From the NCBI RefSeq assembly GCF_000633935.1, contig NZ_KK214996.1, forward strand, positions 796,746-860,745: a stretch of DNA of 64,000 nucleotides. The letters are read 5' to 3'. Below are positions 39,983 to 49,619 of the stretch, in pieces. Origin of the DNA: Ectothiorhodospira haloalkaliphila ATCC 51935. GTDB taxonomy: Bacteria > Pseudomonadota > Gammaproteobacteria > Ectothiorhodospirales > Ectothiorhodospiraceae. Under the pieces are notes generated by a model that did no database searches, was not told the DNA's origin, and worked only from the letters and a program-made list of their open reading frames with translations. The translations under genes were made by a program, and so were the position numbers. Within the stretch, counting starts at the first letter, position 1. Every line of letters starts with the position of its first letter.

Positions 39983-40778
39983 GCAAAAGGCTCCGCAGGG
40001 TCTCTTCAAAGGCTTGGGGCCGGGACAGGAACGGCGCATGTCCGGCCCGCTCGATCACGGGGGTCTTCATGTCGGGTCGCAGGGCCCTGAGCTGTTCACC
40101 CACGCCCGCCGGCACCAGAGTGTCGTATTCCCCCAGGATGGCATGCACCGGGCACTCCAGAGCCGCCAGCTCGTCGCGCAGATCCAGATGGCGCAGCCAG
40201 TCCAGCCCCTCATGCAGGGCCTGCTCCGCCGGCGGATCGCTCAGCAACCTAGCCCGCAATCCACGCAGGGCGTCCTGGGCATTATCCAACCCATGGAACT
40301 GCAGGGCCAGAAAGCGGTTCAGCGTGGTGCGATAATTGGCCGCCAGCCCCTGGGCAAAGGCATCCAGCACCGGCCCACGCATGGCCTGGGGCCAGCCCTC
40401 CCCCTGCACGAACCGGGGCGTGCCGGCCACCAGAATGACCTTTTGCACCCGGTCGGGATGCCGACTCGCCGCGCGAATGGCCACCAGGGCGCCCAGGGAC
40501 CAGCCGATCAGCGTCAGGGCATCGGATTCCGGTGAATCCACGTCAGGGGCCTGCGCGGCAGCTACCACCCGATCGGCCACCTCATCCAGCTCACCCAGAC
40601 TCCCCTCCCCGGCCAGTCGTCCATGCCCGGGCAGATCCACCGCCCGCACCGGGCCCGCGTCCTGCAGCGCCGGGACCAGATCGTCCCACACCCCGGCATT
40701 GAGCCCCCAGCCGTGGATGAGGGTGACAAGGGGACAGCCCCCTTTTCCGCTTTTTGTTTTCAGAACTCCCGCCTGCAT
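39975..40778 (-). CDS. bioH: Pimeloyl-ACP methyl ester carboxylesterase
   Basis: 267 residues, alpha/beta hydrolase. The oxyanion loop is LIHGWGLNAGVW, the nucleophile elbow GWSLG, the acid Asp is in GEYDTLVP and the His in AGHAPFLSRP. It removes the methyl group added by BioC once pimeloyl-ACP is complete. The order bioH-bioC is common, but bioF, bioB, bioA and bioD are not nearby. Divergent from plsY, 64 bases away. Confidence 0.9.
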   Translation of the reverse strand: MQAGVLKTKSGKGGCPLVTLIHGWGLNAGVWDDLVPALQDAGPVRAVDLPGHGRLAGEGSLGELDEVADRVVAAAQAPDVDSPESDALTLIGWSLGALVAIRAASRHPDRVQKVILVAGTPRFVQGEGWPQAMRGPVLDAFAQGLAANYRTTLNRFLALQFHGLDNAQDALRGLRARLLSDPPAEQALHEGLDWLRHLDLRDELAALECPVHAILGEYDTLVPAGVGEQLRALRPDMKTPVIERAGHAPFLSRPQAFEETLRSLLHD

Positions 40779-40842
40779 CGGTTATGATCCCCTCACATCC
40801 AGATCACCCACCGGATCCCGGTCGCAAGGATACCGTTTCATC

Positions 40843-41436
40843 ATGATCCTCCAGATTATCCTGATCATCGCCGCCTACCTGATCGGCTCATTATCCACCG
40901 CCATCATCACCTGCAAGCTCCTGGGTCTGCCCGACCCGCGCACCCAGGGCTCAGGCAACCCCGGTGCCACCAACGTGCTGCGCTCCGGCGGCAAAAAGGC
41001 CGCCATCATCACCCTGACGGGCGATCTGCTCAAGGGCTTGATACCGGTACTGATCGCCCAGGCATTCGGCCTCTCCGGCCTGGCACTGGCCCTGGTGGCC
41101 CTGGCCGCCTTCCTGGGGCATCTGTTCCCTGCCTACCACGGTTTCAAGGGGGGCAAGGGCGTGGCCACCGGCCTGGGCGTGCTGCTGGGTCTGCATTGGG
41201 CCGTGGGCGTCGCGGCCCTGGTCACCTGGCTACTCGCCGCCGGCATCAGCCGCATCTCATCCATGGGCGCCCTGGTGGCCGCCACCCTCACCCCCATCTG
41301 GATCGCCCTCATCCTGGGTGACTTCTGGCTCACCATGACCGGCTGCATCATGATGATCCTGCTGTACTGGCGTCACTGGAGCAACATCCAGCGCATCCTG
41401 GCGGGGACAGAGCCCAAAATCGGCCGCAAGAGCTGA
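40843..41436 (+). CDS. plsY: Glycerol-3-phosphate acyltransferase
   Basis: 197 residues with five to six spans. Active-site loops SGNPGATNVLR, GHLFPAYHGFKGGKGVAT and the C-terminal YWRHWSNIQRI are present. It transfers acyl groups from acyl-phosphate to glycerol-3-phosphate to begin phospholipid synthesis. AAGGA lies 12 bases before the ATG, a long spacing. It neighbours tsaD (convergent), a common arrangement. Confidence 0.93.
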   Translation: MILQIILIIAAYLIGSLSTAIITCKLLGLPDPRTQGSGNPGATNVLRSGGKKAAIITLTGDLLKGLIPVLIAQAFGLSGLALALVALAAFLGHLFPAYHGFKGGKGVATGLGVLLGLHWAVGVAALVTWLLAAGISRISSMGALVAATLTPIWIALILGDFWLTMTGCIMMILLYWRHWSNIQRILAGTEPKIGRKS

Positions 41437-41471
41437 GAGAGGTGACTGACACCTTTTTTGAAGTCCACCTG

Positions 41472-41511
41472 CCCTCACCCCAACCCCTCTCCCGCCAGCG
41501 GGAGAGGGGCT
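41472..41511 (+). repeat. CCCTCACCCC hairpin repeat, plsY/tsaD gap
   Basis: Same as the copy at 30095: CCCTCACCCCAACCCCTCTC, loop CCGCCAGCGG, GAGAGGGG. Between the convergent plsY and tsaD genes. Confidence 0.75.
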
Positions 41512-41521
41512 CATGCTCCCT

Positions 41522-42565
41522 TCAACTCAACTCCTCGATCGACCACCTTGCCCGGGCCTCGATCTCCGGTCCGGCCGACGCCCCCGCCGCCAGTCGCAAG
41601 GCGCCCGCCAGGGCGATCATCGCCCCATTGTCGGTGCAAAACTCGATGCGCGGATAAAACACCGCCCCACCTTCGGCCTCGGCCATCTGCGCCAGCGCCG
41701 CGCGCAACCGCCGGTTGGCGCCCACGCCGCCGGCCACCACCAGACGACCGGCTCCCGTCTCCCGCAGCGCGCGCCGACACTTGATCATCAACGTATCCAC
41801 CACCGCGTCCTCGAAGGCCCGGGCCACATCCGCTGCCAGGGTGTCATCCGCCGGGGTATCCCGAAGCGTGGTCAGGGCGTGGGTCTTCAAACCGGAGAAA
41901 CTGAAATCCAGCCCCGGCCGATCCGTCATGGGGCGCGGGAACCGGAACCGGCCCGGATCACCCTGCTGCGCCAGCCGCGCCAACGCCGGGCCGCCGGGAT
42001 AGCCCAGACCCAGCAGCTTGGCCGTCTTGTCGAAGGCCTCGCCGGCGGCATCGTCCAGGCTCTCCCCCAGGATGCGATACCGCCCCACCCCCTGCACATC
42101 CACCAGCAGGGTATGCCCACCGGATACCAGCAGCGCCACGAAGGGAAACTCGGGCGCCGGCTCCTCCAGCAGCGGCGCCAGCAGATGCCCCTCCATATGG
42201 TGCACCCCCACTGCCGGCACACCCCAGGCCCAGGCCAGACTGCGCCCCACCGAGGCCCCCACCAGCAGCGCCCCCAGCAACCCCGGCCCGGCGGTATAGG
42301 CCACACCGTCCACCTGGGAAGCACTCACCCCCGCCTGGTCCATCACCTGCCGCAATAGCGGCAACACCCGCTGCACGTGATCCCGCGATGCCAGCTCCGG
42401 CACCACGCCGCCATACTCGGCATGCATGGCCACCTGGCTGTGCAGCGCATGGGCCAAAAGCCCCCGACGGGTATGGAACAAGGCCACCCCGGTTTCGTCG
42501 CAGGAGGTCTCGATGCCCAGCACACAAAGATCCCGGGCGGGGGCGGATTCGGTGGATAAAATCAT
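41522..42565 (-). CDS. tsaD: tRNA N6-threonylcarbamoyladenosine transferase subunit
   Basis: 347 residues. ASKHA fold: [11 protein letters not shown], the metal-binding [14 protein letters not shown], and TDNGAMIAL near the C-terminus. It adds the threonylcarbamoyl group to A37 of ANN-decoding tRNAs with TsaB/TsaE. The start at 42565 is the best ATG, but it has no good ribosome site and gives about 15 residues more than usual; a start nearer LCVLGIE is possible. Divergent from rpsU. Confidence 0.92.
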   Translation of the reverse strand: MILSTESAPARDLCVLGIETSCDETGVALFHTRRGLLAHALHSQVAMHAEYGGVVPELASRDHVQRVLPLLRQVMDQAGVSASQVDGVAYTAGPGLLGALLVGASVGRSLAWAWGVPAVGVHHMEGHLLAPLLEEPAPEFPFVALLVSGGHTLLVDVQGVGRYRILGESLDDAAGEAFDKTAKLLGLGYPGGPALARLAQQGDPGRFRFPRPMTDRPGLDFSFSGLKTHALTTLRDTPADDTLAADVARAFEDAVVDTLMIKCRRALRETGAGRLVVAGGVGANRRLRAALAQMAEAEGGAVFYPRIEFCTDNGAMIALAGALRLAAGASAGPEIEARARWSIEELS

Positions 42566-42581
42566 TTTATTGTTAAGGGCT

Positions 42582-42610
42582 TTGGATTTTGACGGGAAGG
42601 CCACTATAAT
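42582..42610 (+). promoter_or_regulatory. Probable rpsU promoter
   Basis: A perfect TATAAT at 42605-42610, with TTGGAT 17 bases upstream (42582-42587, 3 of 6). It lies 76 bases before rpsU in the divergent tsaD/rpsU gap. Confidence 0.5.
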
Positions 42611-42686
42611 GCTGGATTCTCCGCCGGAGGTGGAGAGGCTTTGCCCTGAACCCGATACTGGAACCGAACAACGGTAATGTGACCCT

Positions 42687-42902
42687 ATGCCTCATGTACG
42701 AGTAAAAGAGAACGAACCCTTTGAGGTGGCCCTGCGCCGCTTCAAGCGTACCTGCGAAAAAGCCGGCGTGCTCACGGAAGTCCGTCGCCGCGAGTTTTAC
42801 GAAAAACCGACCGAAGTGCGCAAGCGCAAGGCTGCTGCCGCGGTCAAGCGTCAGATGAAGCGTCTGTCCAAGGAAATCGGTCGTCGCGAACGCCTTTACT
42901 GA
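42687..42902 (+). CDS. rpsU: 30S ribosomal protein bS21
   Basis: 71 residues, exactly the usual length, with [16 protein letters not shown] and the basic tail [13 protein letters not shown]. It helps mRNA base pairing at initiation. The tsaD-rpsU-yqeY order is typical of the macromolecular synthesis region (dnaG would be expected next but is not here). No strong ribosome site is visible. Confidence 0.96.
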   Translation: MPHVRVKENEPFEVALRRFKRTCEKAGVLTEVRRREFYEKPTEVRKRKAAAAVKRQMKRLSKEIGRRERLY

Positions 42903-42923
42903 GGCCATCCGCACAGATTCCAG

Positions 42924-42952
42924 CCCCGCGCCCGCCTCCCGTTGGCGCGGGG
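42924..42952 (+). terminator. Hairpin after rpsU
   Basis: CCCCGCGCC (42924-42932) and GGCGCGGGG (42944-42952) form a perfect 9-base stem, 22 bases past the stop. No T run follows, so it may attenuate rather than end transcription into yqeY. Confidence 0.45.
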
Positions 42953-43064
42953 TGCCATGACCTGGTCAATGCATCCCTCTCAGGGCCTCGCCCCTGACCC
43001 ACCCCCGGTCGTGCGGTCGCCAGCCGGCGGACAGGTCCAGCGCCGGCCCAGGTAACCGACACCC

Positions 43065-43520
43065 ATGACCCAAGCCGCCCCCCTCAAGACCCGCCTCACC
43101 GAAGACACCAAGGCCGCCATGCGCAGCGGCGACAAACCCCGCCTGGGCACCCTGCGCCTCATCCAGTCCGCCATCAAGCAACTGGAAGTGGACACCCGCA
43201 CGGAAGTGGACGACGCCCAGATCCTCGCCGCCCTGGACAAGATGGTGAAGCAGCGCCGCGAATCCATCAGCCAGTACCAGAACGCCAACCGGGAAGACCT
43301 GGCCGCCAAGGAACAGGCCGAACTGGACATCATCCAGACCTACCTGCCCCAGCAACTCTCCGAAGACGAGATCCGCGACCACATCGAAGCCGCCATCTCC
43401 GAGACCGGCGCCGAATCCCCGCGCGACATGGGCAAGGTCATGGGCGTGCTCAAGCCAAAGCTACAGGGTCGTGCGGACATGGGAGCGGTGAGCGGCATGG
43501 TGAAGGCAAGGTTGTCCTGA
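43065..43520 (+). CDS. GatB/YqeY domain protein
   Basis: 151 residues, stand-alone YqeY family. The LKTRLTEDTKAAMRSGD start and the ADMGAVSGMVKARL end are characteristic of the tRNA-binding tail domain of GatB. It may bind tRNA or act in translation quality control; no reaction is established. It lies 162 bases after rpsU and 102 before hemE. Confidence 0.88.
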   Translation: MTQAAPLKTRLTEDTKAAMRSGDKPRLGTLRLIQSAIKQLEVDTRTEVDDAQILAALDKMVKQRRESISQYQNANREDLAAKEQAELDIIQTYLPQQLSEDEIRDHIEAAISETGAESPRDMGKVMGVLKPKLQGRADMGAVSGMVKARLS

Positions 43521-43622
43521 GTCCCCCGCTTGACTCAGGTCGTCATTCGGCCCCGCATCCATGTACTCCGGCAGCCAACCCTTCGTATAATCGGAAGTTT
43601 AACCCCACTGCACTGAGAACTC

Positions 43623-44687
43623 ATGAGCCAACTGAAAAACGACCGCTTCCTCCGGGCCCTGATGCGCCAACCGGTGGACACCACCCCCATCTGGATCATG
43701 CGCCAGGCGGGCCGCTACCTGCCGGAATACCGCGAAACCCGCGCCCGCGCCGGTAGCTTCATGGACCTGTGCCAAAACCCGGAGCTGGCCTGCGAAGTGA
43801 CCATGCAGCCGCTGGATCGCTTCCCGCTGGATGCCGCCATCCTGTTCTCCGACATCCTCACCATCCCCGACGCCATGGGGCTGGGCCTGTACTTCGCCGA
43901 AGGCGAAGGCCCGCGCTTCGAGCGCCCGGTGCAGGACGCCAAGGCCATCCGCGCCCTGGGCGTGCCCGACCCGGAAGACAAACTGCGCTACGTGATGGAC
44001 GCCGTGCGCCTGATCCGCAAGGAACTGGACGGTCGCGTGCCGCTCATCGGGTTCTCCGGCAGCCCCTGGACCCTAGCCACCTACATGGTGGAAGGCAGCT
44101 CCTCCAAGGACTTCGCCCTGCTCAAGGGCATGATGTTCGATGACCCGGACACCCTGCACCACCTGCTGGGCGTGCTGGCCGACACCGTCATCGCCTACCT
44201 GAACGCCCAGATTGCCGCCGGCGCCCAGGCCGTGATGGTCTTCGACACCTGGGGCGGCGCCCTCAGCCCCGAGAACTACCGCAAGTTCTCCCTGCAGTAC
44301 ATGCAGCGCATCGTTGATGGGCTCACCCGCGAAGCCGATGGCCGCCGCGTGCCCGTGGTGCTGTTCACCAAGGGTGGCGCTCAATGGCTGGAAGACATGG
44401 CCGACACCGGCTGCGACGCCCTGGGCCTGGACTGGACGGTGGAAATCAACGAAGCCCGCCAGCGCGTCGGCGACCGCGTGGCCCTGCAGGGCAACATGGA
44501 CCCCTCCGTGCTGTACGCCTCGCCCGAGAAGGTGCGCGAAGAGACCAAGAAGATCCTGGCCGGCTTCGGCAAGGGCAGCGGCCACGTGTTCAACCTGGGC
44601 CACGGCATCCACCCCAAGATCAACCCCGAGCACGTAGCCGCCATGGTGGAAACGGTGCACGAGGAAGGTCGGAAGTACCACGACTAA
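43623..44687 (+). CDS. hemE: Uroporphyrinogen decarboxylase
   Basis: 354 residues. The N-terminal signature [16 protein letters not shown] (substrate Arg), [23 protein letters not shown] and the C-terminal LGHGIHP are all present. It makes coproporphyrinogen III for haem, in keeping with the cytochrome-rich cbb3 locus. A TATAAT occurs at 43586-43591, but with no acceptable -35. Confidence 0.95.
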   Translation: MSQLKNDRFLRALMRQPVDTTPIWIMRQAGRYLPEYRETRARAGSFMDLCQNPELACEVTMQPLDRFPLDAAILFSDILTIPDAMGLGLYFAEGEGPRFERPVQDAKAIRALGVPDPEDKLRYVMDAVRLIRKELDGRVPLIGFSGSPWTLATYMVEGSSSKDFALLKGMMFDDPDTLHHLLGVLADTVIAYLNAQIAAGAQAVMVFDTWGGALSPENYRKFSLQYMQRIVDGLTREADGRRVPVVLFTKGGAQWLEDMADTGCDALGLDWTVEINEARQRVGDRVALQGNMDPSVLYASPEKVREETKKILAGFGKGSGHVFNLGHGIHPKINPEHVAAMVETVHEEGRKYHD

Positions 44688-44702
44688 CCAGATTGTCGTG
44701 GT

Positions 44703-44726
44703 GGGGACGGATCTTGATCCGTCCCC
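44703..44726. terminator. Hairpin between hemE and the 198-residue gene
   Basis: GGGGACGGAT-CTTG-ATCCGTCCCC, a perfect 10-base stem with a 4-base loop, 16 bases after hemE and 2 bases after the stop of the opposite gene. It could serve both, but has no long T run on either side. Confidence 0.55.
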
Positions 44727-44727
44727 A

Positions 44728-45324
44728 TTAAACTTCCTCCAGCAACCGCTCCACCTCCCTTAACCCCGCGCGCCGCATGGGACGCCCATCCACCGGACTC
44801 GGTGGCGGCTGCCTGATGCCGTCCACGGGGAACACCACCGCATCCACATCCACCCCCTCGGCACCAAACTCGATGCACGGGTAGAACACATGCCCCTGCG
44901 CACCCCGCAGACGACGCTCGTCACTGCGCCAGGTGACCCCTCGATCCTGTAGATAAAAGATCACCTCCTCCACGCTGTCGGCAAACACATGCAGCGTGAG
45001 CTCATCTCGCCCGTTCACGATCCCCGCCAGCACCGGCCCCACCAAACGCGGATTGAACGGCTCCAGCAACTGCATGGCCTGCACCGCCATCCGCCGCAGG
45101 TGCGTGAGCCGCTGCCGCGACTCGTCATCCTCGAATAACCGCTGACGCTCGAACACCGCCTCCTCGATCTCGGTGTTACGGGGCAGGTTGCGGGTTTGCC
45201 CCGCCCCCAGGCGATCGGCGGCCTTGCGCTTGGCCAGACGGTAATCCACCACACCCTCATCCAGGATGATGCGCGCAGCCTCTTCGGCGATCATCTGCCG
45301 TACACGAACGTCATTGATGGACAT
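44728..45324 (-). CDS. Conserved protein of unknown function
   Basis: 198 residues. Well-conserved-looking N-terminus (EAARIILDEGVVDYRLAKRKAA...TRNLPRNTEIEEA), a helical middle, then a more beta-rich C-terminal part (LTLHVFADSVEEVIFYLQD, YPCIEFGAEGVDVDAVVFP). The latter may be nucleotidyltransferase-like, but I see no complete catalytic site and do not name it. AGGAGG precedes the ATG. It follows PBP1A in reverse orientation, in the same direction as ponA, 40 bases away. Confidence 0.8.
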   Translation of the reverse strand: MSINDVRVRQMIAEEAARIILDEGVVDYRLAKRKAADRLGAGQTRNLPRNTEIEEAVFERQRLFEDDESRQRLTHLRRMAVQAMQLLEPFNPRLVGPVLAGIVNGRDELTLHVFADSVEEVIFYLQDRGVTWRSDERRLRGAQGHVFYPCIEFGAEGVDVDAVVFPVDGIRQPPPSPVDGRPMRRAGLREVERLLEEV

Positions 45325-45363
45325 TGAAGGCCTCCTGGATTCGGTGAAAAACGGGCCCTCACC

Positions 45364-47802
45364 TCAAAAAATCTGATCCGGCGTCACTTCATCCCGACTG
45401 GGCCCGGAACGCTCCTCCACTCCAAGATGAGGCAACTGATCCTGAGTGAAGGTTTCAAAGATTGCCCGCTGCGTGCGGTGGGTCACCCGCTTCCCGGTCT
45501 CCGCATCAATGCGCACCGTGACCATGCCCCGGGGCTCCTCCGGCAACCGCTCCGGCCGCCCCTCCAGGGCCTTGCCCATGAAATCCACCCACACCGGCAG
45601 GGCTGCCGAGGCACCCGTTTCCCGACGCCCCAGGGAGGAATAGTCATCAAAACCCACCCACACCGACGTGACCAGATCCCCGTTGAAGCCACTGAACCAG
45701 GCATCGCGCAGATCATTCGTGGTACCCGTCTTGCCGGCCAGATCATCCCGACCCAGGGCCGTGGCCCGGCGACCCGTGCCGCTGGTGATCACATCCTGCA
45801 GCATGCTCACCATCTGATAGGCATTGGTGGCCGGCAGGGTGCGTTCGGCCGGCACGAACGCGGGCGTGCCGGCGGCCGACCCATCCAGGGCGGCCCCTTC
45901 CACCGCCACCAGATCCCCATCCGGATGCGCCGGCACCTGGCATGGCGGCGGGCACACCCGGCGCGGCACGGTGCGGAACACCACCTCGCCATACGGATCC
46001 TCGATACGATCCAGGAACCAGGGGTCCACCCGATACCCGCCATTGGCAAACACCGCAAAGCCCCGGGTGAGTTCCAGCGGCGTCACCGACCCACTGCCCA
46101 GCGCCAGGGACAATCCCGACGGATGCCGCGAGCGCTCAAACCCGAAATGCCCCAGGAAATCCAGCGTGCGCTCCACCCCTACCTCGTCCAGCAGCCGGAT
46201 GGATACCAGGTTACGGGAGTGGGCCAGGGCCTCCCGCAACCGCGTGGGCCCATAAAAACGCCCTGAGTAATTCCGCGGGCGCCAGTCCCCATCCAGGGAA
46301 ATATCGGCCACCACCACCGGCGCATCATTAAACACCGAGGCCGGCGAATGCCCATGGGCCAGGCCCGCCGAATAAATGAACGGCTTGAAGGCCGACCCCG
46401 GCTGACGCTCGGCCCGCACCGCCCGATTGAAGTTGCTGCGGAAAAAGTCGTACCCCCCCACCAGGGCACGCACCGCCCCGTCTTCCGGGTCCAGGGCCAC
46501 AATCGCCCCCTCCACCGCCGGCACCTGAGCCAGCGACCAGCCCTCGCCGCCCTCGCCCCGCATCACCCGGATCACATGCCCCGGGCTCACCACCTGCGAC
46601 ACCCGCTGCGGCGCATTGCCCACCCGCGATGCATCGATATAGGGCCGCGCCCACTCCATGGCCGCCAGGTTCAGCTCGATCTCTTCACCCTGCCCCACAT
46701 ACACCGTGGCGGTGTTGCTGCTCGCCTGGGTGACCAACCCGGCCAAGAGCCCGCCCCCGGCACGGGGGTGCCCGGCCAACAGGCGATCCCGGGCGGCCTC
46801 GCCCGGGTACTCATCCAGGTCCACTTCCGCCTCCGGTCCCCGATAACCATGCCGCCGATCATAGGTGATCAACCCCCGCCGCAGTGCACGGGTGGCCTCC
46901 TCCTGCATGTCCCGATCCAGGGTGGTATACACCCGATAACCGTCCTCATAGGCGGCCTCCCCATACCGTGCCACCATCTCCATGCGCACCATCTCGGCCA
47001 CGTGCCCCGCGCTCACCTCCACCACCGCGGAATGCAACCGGGCCGTGATGGGCGCCTGGCGGGCGGCCTCGAAGTCCTCGGTGGAGATATAGCCCAGGTC
47101 ATGCATGCGCCCCAGCACATAATTGCGCCGGGCCGTGGCACGACGCGGATTGGTCACGGGATTGGCTGCCGAAGGCGCCTGGGGCAAGCCCGCGATCATG
47201 GCAATCTGCGGCAACGTGAGCTCATCCAGCGCCTTGCCGTAATAGATCTGCGCGGCAGCGCCCACACCATAAGCCCGCTGCCCCAGGAAGATCTTGTTCA
47301 GATAGAGCTCGAGGATCTCATCCTTGGAAAGCTCCCGCTCGATGCGCATGGCGACGAAGATCTCCGTGATCTTGCGCGTGTAAGTCTTGTCCCGGTCGAG
47401 GAAAAAGTTGCGCGCCACCTGCATGGTGATGGTGCTGCCACCCTGCGTCTTCTCCCGGGTGGAGATCAGGTTCACCGCAGCCCGGGTCAGGCCGACCACA
47501 TCCACCCCGGGGTGCTCCTCAAAGCGCTCATCCTCGGCAGCCAGAAAGGCCAGGCGCATGAGCTCCGGCACCTCATCCACCGACACCGGCTCACGGCGCT
47601 GCTCACCATATTCGGCCATCAACTCGCCATCGCGGGTAAACACCCGCAACGGCACCTGCAACTGCACATCCCGCAGGCCATCCACCTCCGGCATCTGGGG
47701 TGCCACGTAGACATAGGCCCCCGCCACCACGAGCACGCCCAGGGTGAGCGCCGCCAGGGCAGCGGAGAAAAAAACGCGCAGGGATACAAGGAAAAATTTC
47801 AT
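45364..47802 (-). CDS. mrcA: Penicillin-binding protein 1A
   Basis: 812 residues. N-terminal membrane anchor (LAALTLGVLVVAGAYVYV), GT51 domain with EDERFEEHPG and QGGSTITMQVARN, an OB-like linker, then transpeptidase motifs SAFK (near 469), SRN and KTGT (near 688). It polymerises glycan and cross-links peptides. The start ATG at 47802 is one codon after a TTG that could also serve; the ribosome site is weak. Divergent from pilM, as in pseudomonads. Confidence 0.94.
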   Translation of the reverse strand: MKFFLVSLRVFFSAALAALTLGVLVVAGAYVYVAPQMPEVDGLRDVQLQVPLRVFTRDGELMAEYGEQRREPVSVDEVPELMRLAFLAAEDERFEEHPGVDVVGLTRAAVNLISTREKTQGGSTITMQVARNFFLDRDKTYTRKITEIFVAMRIERELSKDEILELYLNKIFLGQRAYGVGAAAQIYYGKALDELTLPQIAMIAGLPQAPSAANPVTNPRRATARRNYVLGRMHDLGYISTEDFEAARQAPITARLHSAVVEVSAGHVAEMVRMEMVARYGEAAYEDGYRVYTTLDRDMQEEATRALRRGLITYDRRHGYRGPEAEVDLDEYPGEAARDRLLAGHPRAGGGLLAGLVTQASSNTATVYVGQGEEIELNLAAMEWARPYIDASRVGNAPQRVSQVVSPGHVIRVMRGEGGEGWSLAQVPAVEGAIVALDPEDGAVRALVGGYDFFRSNFNRAVRAERQPGSAFKPFIYSAGLAHGHSPASVFNDAPVVVADISLDGDWRPRNYSGRFYGPTRLREALAHSRNLVSIRLLDEVGVERTLDFLGHFGFERSRHPSGLSLALGSGSVTPLELTRGFAVFANGGYRVDPWFLDRIEDPYGEVVFRTVPRRVCPPPCQVPAHPDGDLVAVEGAALDGSAAGTPAFVPAERTLPATNAYQMVSMLQDVITSGTGRRATALGRDDLAGKTGTTNDLRDAWFSGFNGDLVTSVWVGFDDYSSLGRRETGASAALPVWVDFMGKALEGRPERLPEEPRGMVTVRIDAETGKRVTHRTQRAIFETFTQDQLPHLGVEERSGPSRDEVTPDQIF

Positions 47803-47919
47803 CAAAAAGGTCCGTCATTGGCATCGGACGGCAGGTCATCCGCCTAAAACCACCGCCCCTCGGGCACTTACCGAAGGGGGTCGCGTTTTGCAGAAGACTA
47901 CGGTAGTAATTACCGGGAG

Positions 47920-47949
47920 TTGGGACTAGTATTTATGAAAAAATATAAG
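47920..47949 (+). promoter_or_regulatory. Probable sigma-70 promoter of pilMNOPQ
   Basis: TTGGGA (47920-47925, 4 of 6) and TATAAG (47944-47949, 5 of 6), spacer 18 bases, 40 bases before the GTG start of pilM. The surrounding 60 bases are the most AT-rich of the gap. Confidence 0.55.
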
Positions 47950-47988
47950 CTATCCAACCCTCGAGCCGCAATGAGATAAGGGGTTACC

Positions 47989-49050
47989 GTGTTAGGACTC
48001 GGCCGCAAAACCCCCGCGCTGATAGGCATCGACATCAGCTCCACCTCCGTGAAACTGGTGGAACTGGCGGGCTCGCCCGGCAAGCTCCGGGTGGAAGCCT
48101 ACGCCGTGGAACCACTCCCCGGCAGCGCGGTGGTGGAAAAGAACATACAGGAAGTGGAAGCCGTAGGCGAAGCCATCCGCAAGGCCTACAAGCGAACCGG
48201 CAGCAAGACGCGCCTGTGCGCGCTGGCCGTGCCGTCCTCCGCCGTGATCACCAAAACCATCAACATGCCGGCCAACCTCAAGCCGGATGAGATGGAAGGC
48301 CAGATCCAGATCGAAGCCGACCAGTACATCCCCTACGCCCTGGAAGAAGTGAACCTGGATTTCGAGGTCATCGGCCCCACCCCCAAGAACCCCGAAACCG
48401 TCGAGGTCCTGCTCTCCGCCTCCCGCAGCGAAAACGTGGACATGCGCGTCACTGCCGCCGAGCTTGGAGGCCTCACCCCCAAAGTGATGGACGTGGAAGC
48501 CTACGCCATCGAGCACAGCTACCCACTGGTCACCGAGCAGATCCCCGACCTGGATACCGAACTCCCCATAGCCGTGGTGGATGTGGGCGCCACCATGACC
48601 TCCATCAACATCTTCCTGAACGATCACCTCATCTACACCCGCGAGCAGTCCTTCGGCGGCAAGCAACTCACCGAAGAGATCATGCGCCGCTACGGCCTCT
48701 CTTATGAGGAGGCCGGCCGAGCCAAGAAAGAAGGCGGCCTGCCGGACAACTACGTGCCCGAGATCCTGGAACCCTTCAAGGAAACCATGGCCCAGCAGGT
48801 GAACCGCTTCCTGCAGTTCTTCTTCGCCGCCAGCCCCCATGATCGCGTCTCGCACATCCTGCTGGCCGGCGGCTGCGCCGCCATCCCCGGCGTGGACGAA
48901 GTCATCGAAGGCCGGGTGAGCACCCCCACCAGCATCGCCAACCCCTTCGGGCGCATGGCGCTGCACAGCCGCATCAACCCGCAACGCCTGGGCAACGACG
49001 CCCCCGCCCTCATGATCGCCGCCGGGCTCGCCTTGAGGAGCTTCGACTGA
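47989..49050 (+). CDS. pilM: Type IV pilus assembly protein PilM
   Basis: 353 residues from a GTG start with AAGGGG 6 bases before. An actin-like ATPase fold: IGIDISSTSVKLVEL, VVDVGATMTSINIF, LLAGGCAAIPG. In the cytoplasm it binds the tail of PilN (INLLPWR motif). First gene of pilMNOPQ, the alignment subcomplex of the pilus machine. Confidence 0.94.
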   Translation: MLGLGRKTPALIGIDISSTSVKLVELAGSPGKLRVEAYAVEPLPGSAVVEKNIQEVEAVGEAIRKAYKRTGSKTRLCALAVPSSAVITKTINMPANLKPDEMEGQIQIEADQYIPYALEEVNLDFEVIGPTPKNPETVEVLLSASRSENVDMRVTAAELGGLTPKVMDVEAYAIEHSYPLVTEQIPDLDTELPIAVVDVGATMTSINIFLNDHLIYTREQSFGGKQLTEEIMRRYGLSYEEAGRAKKEGGLPDNYVPEILEPFKETMAQQVNRFLQFFFAASPHDRVSHILLAGGCAAIPGVDEVIEGRVSTPTSIANPFGRMALHSRINPQRLGNDAPALMIAAGLALRSFD

Positions 49051-49619
49051 TGTCGCACATCAACCTACTCCCCTGGCGCGAGCAACGGCGCAGTGAACAG
49101 CAAAAGGAATTCACCGTCCTCGCCGCCCTGGTGGCCCTGGGTTGCCTGATCATCGTCTTTGTCACCCATGTGGCCATCAACGGTCAGATCCAGGCCCAGG
49201 AACAGCGCAACAACTTCCTGCAGAACGAGATTCGCATCCTGGACCGCCAGATCCGCGAGATTCAGGAACTGGAATCCACCCGCCAGGCCCTGCTGGACCG
49301 CATGGAAATCATCCAGGAACTCCAGGCCAGCCGCCCCCTGGCCGTGCGGTTGTTTGATGAACTGGTCAACACCCTGCCCAACGGCATCTACCTCACCGGC
49401 CTCACCCAGCGGGACATGTCCCTGGAGATCACCGGCCGGGCCGAATCCAATGCCCGGGTATCCGCCTTCATGCGCAACCTGGAGGGCTCCCCCTGGTTCA
49501 ACGACCCCGTGCTCCAGGTCATCGAAACCCGTGAACAGAACGGCGTGCGCCTGAGCGACTTCCGCCTCACCGTGAGCCAGCGCGACCCCGGCCCGGACAA
49601 TGACGAGGAGGCCTCGTAA
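49050..49619 (+). CDS. pilN: Type IV pilus assembly protein PilN
   Basis: 189 residues. N-terminal INLLPWREQRR (the PilM-binding peptide), one membrane span (VLAALVALGCLIIVFVTHVAI), coiled coil, then a periplasmic ferredoxin-like fold. Start shares one base with the pilM stop. Partner of PilO. Confidence 0.93.
   Translation: MSHINLLPWREQRRSEQQKEFTVLAALVALGCLIIVFVTHVAINGQIQAQEQRNNFLQNEIRILDRQIREIQELESTRQALLDRMEIIQELQASRPLAVRLFDELVNTLPNGIYLTGLTQRDMSLEITGRAESNARVSAFMRNLEGSPWFNDPVLQVIETREQNGVRLSDFRLTVSQRDPGPDNDEEAS

Noticed and set aside
40721..40770. A GGGGACAGCCCCCTTTT element overlapping the bioH start, similar to one at 29110
   Set aside because: The codons align with the ordinary BioH N-terminus (LVTLIHGWG), so the likeness may be chance; two short G/C-run matches are too weak.
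43560..43600. Promoter for hemE from the perfect TATAAT at 43586
   Set aside because: No acceptable -35 at 16-18 bases and no extended -10, so not listed.
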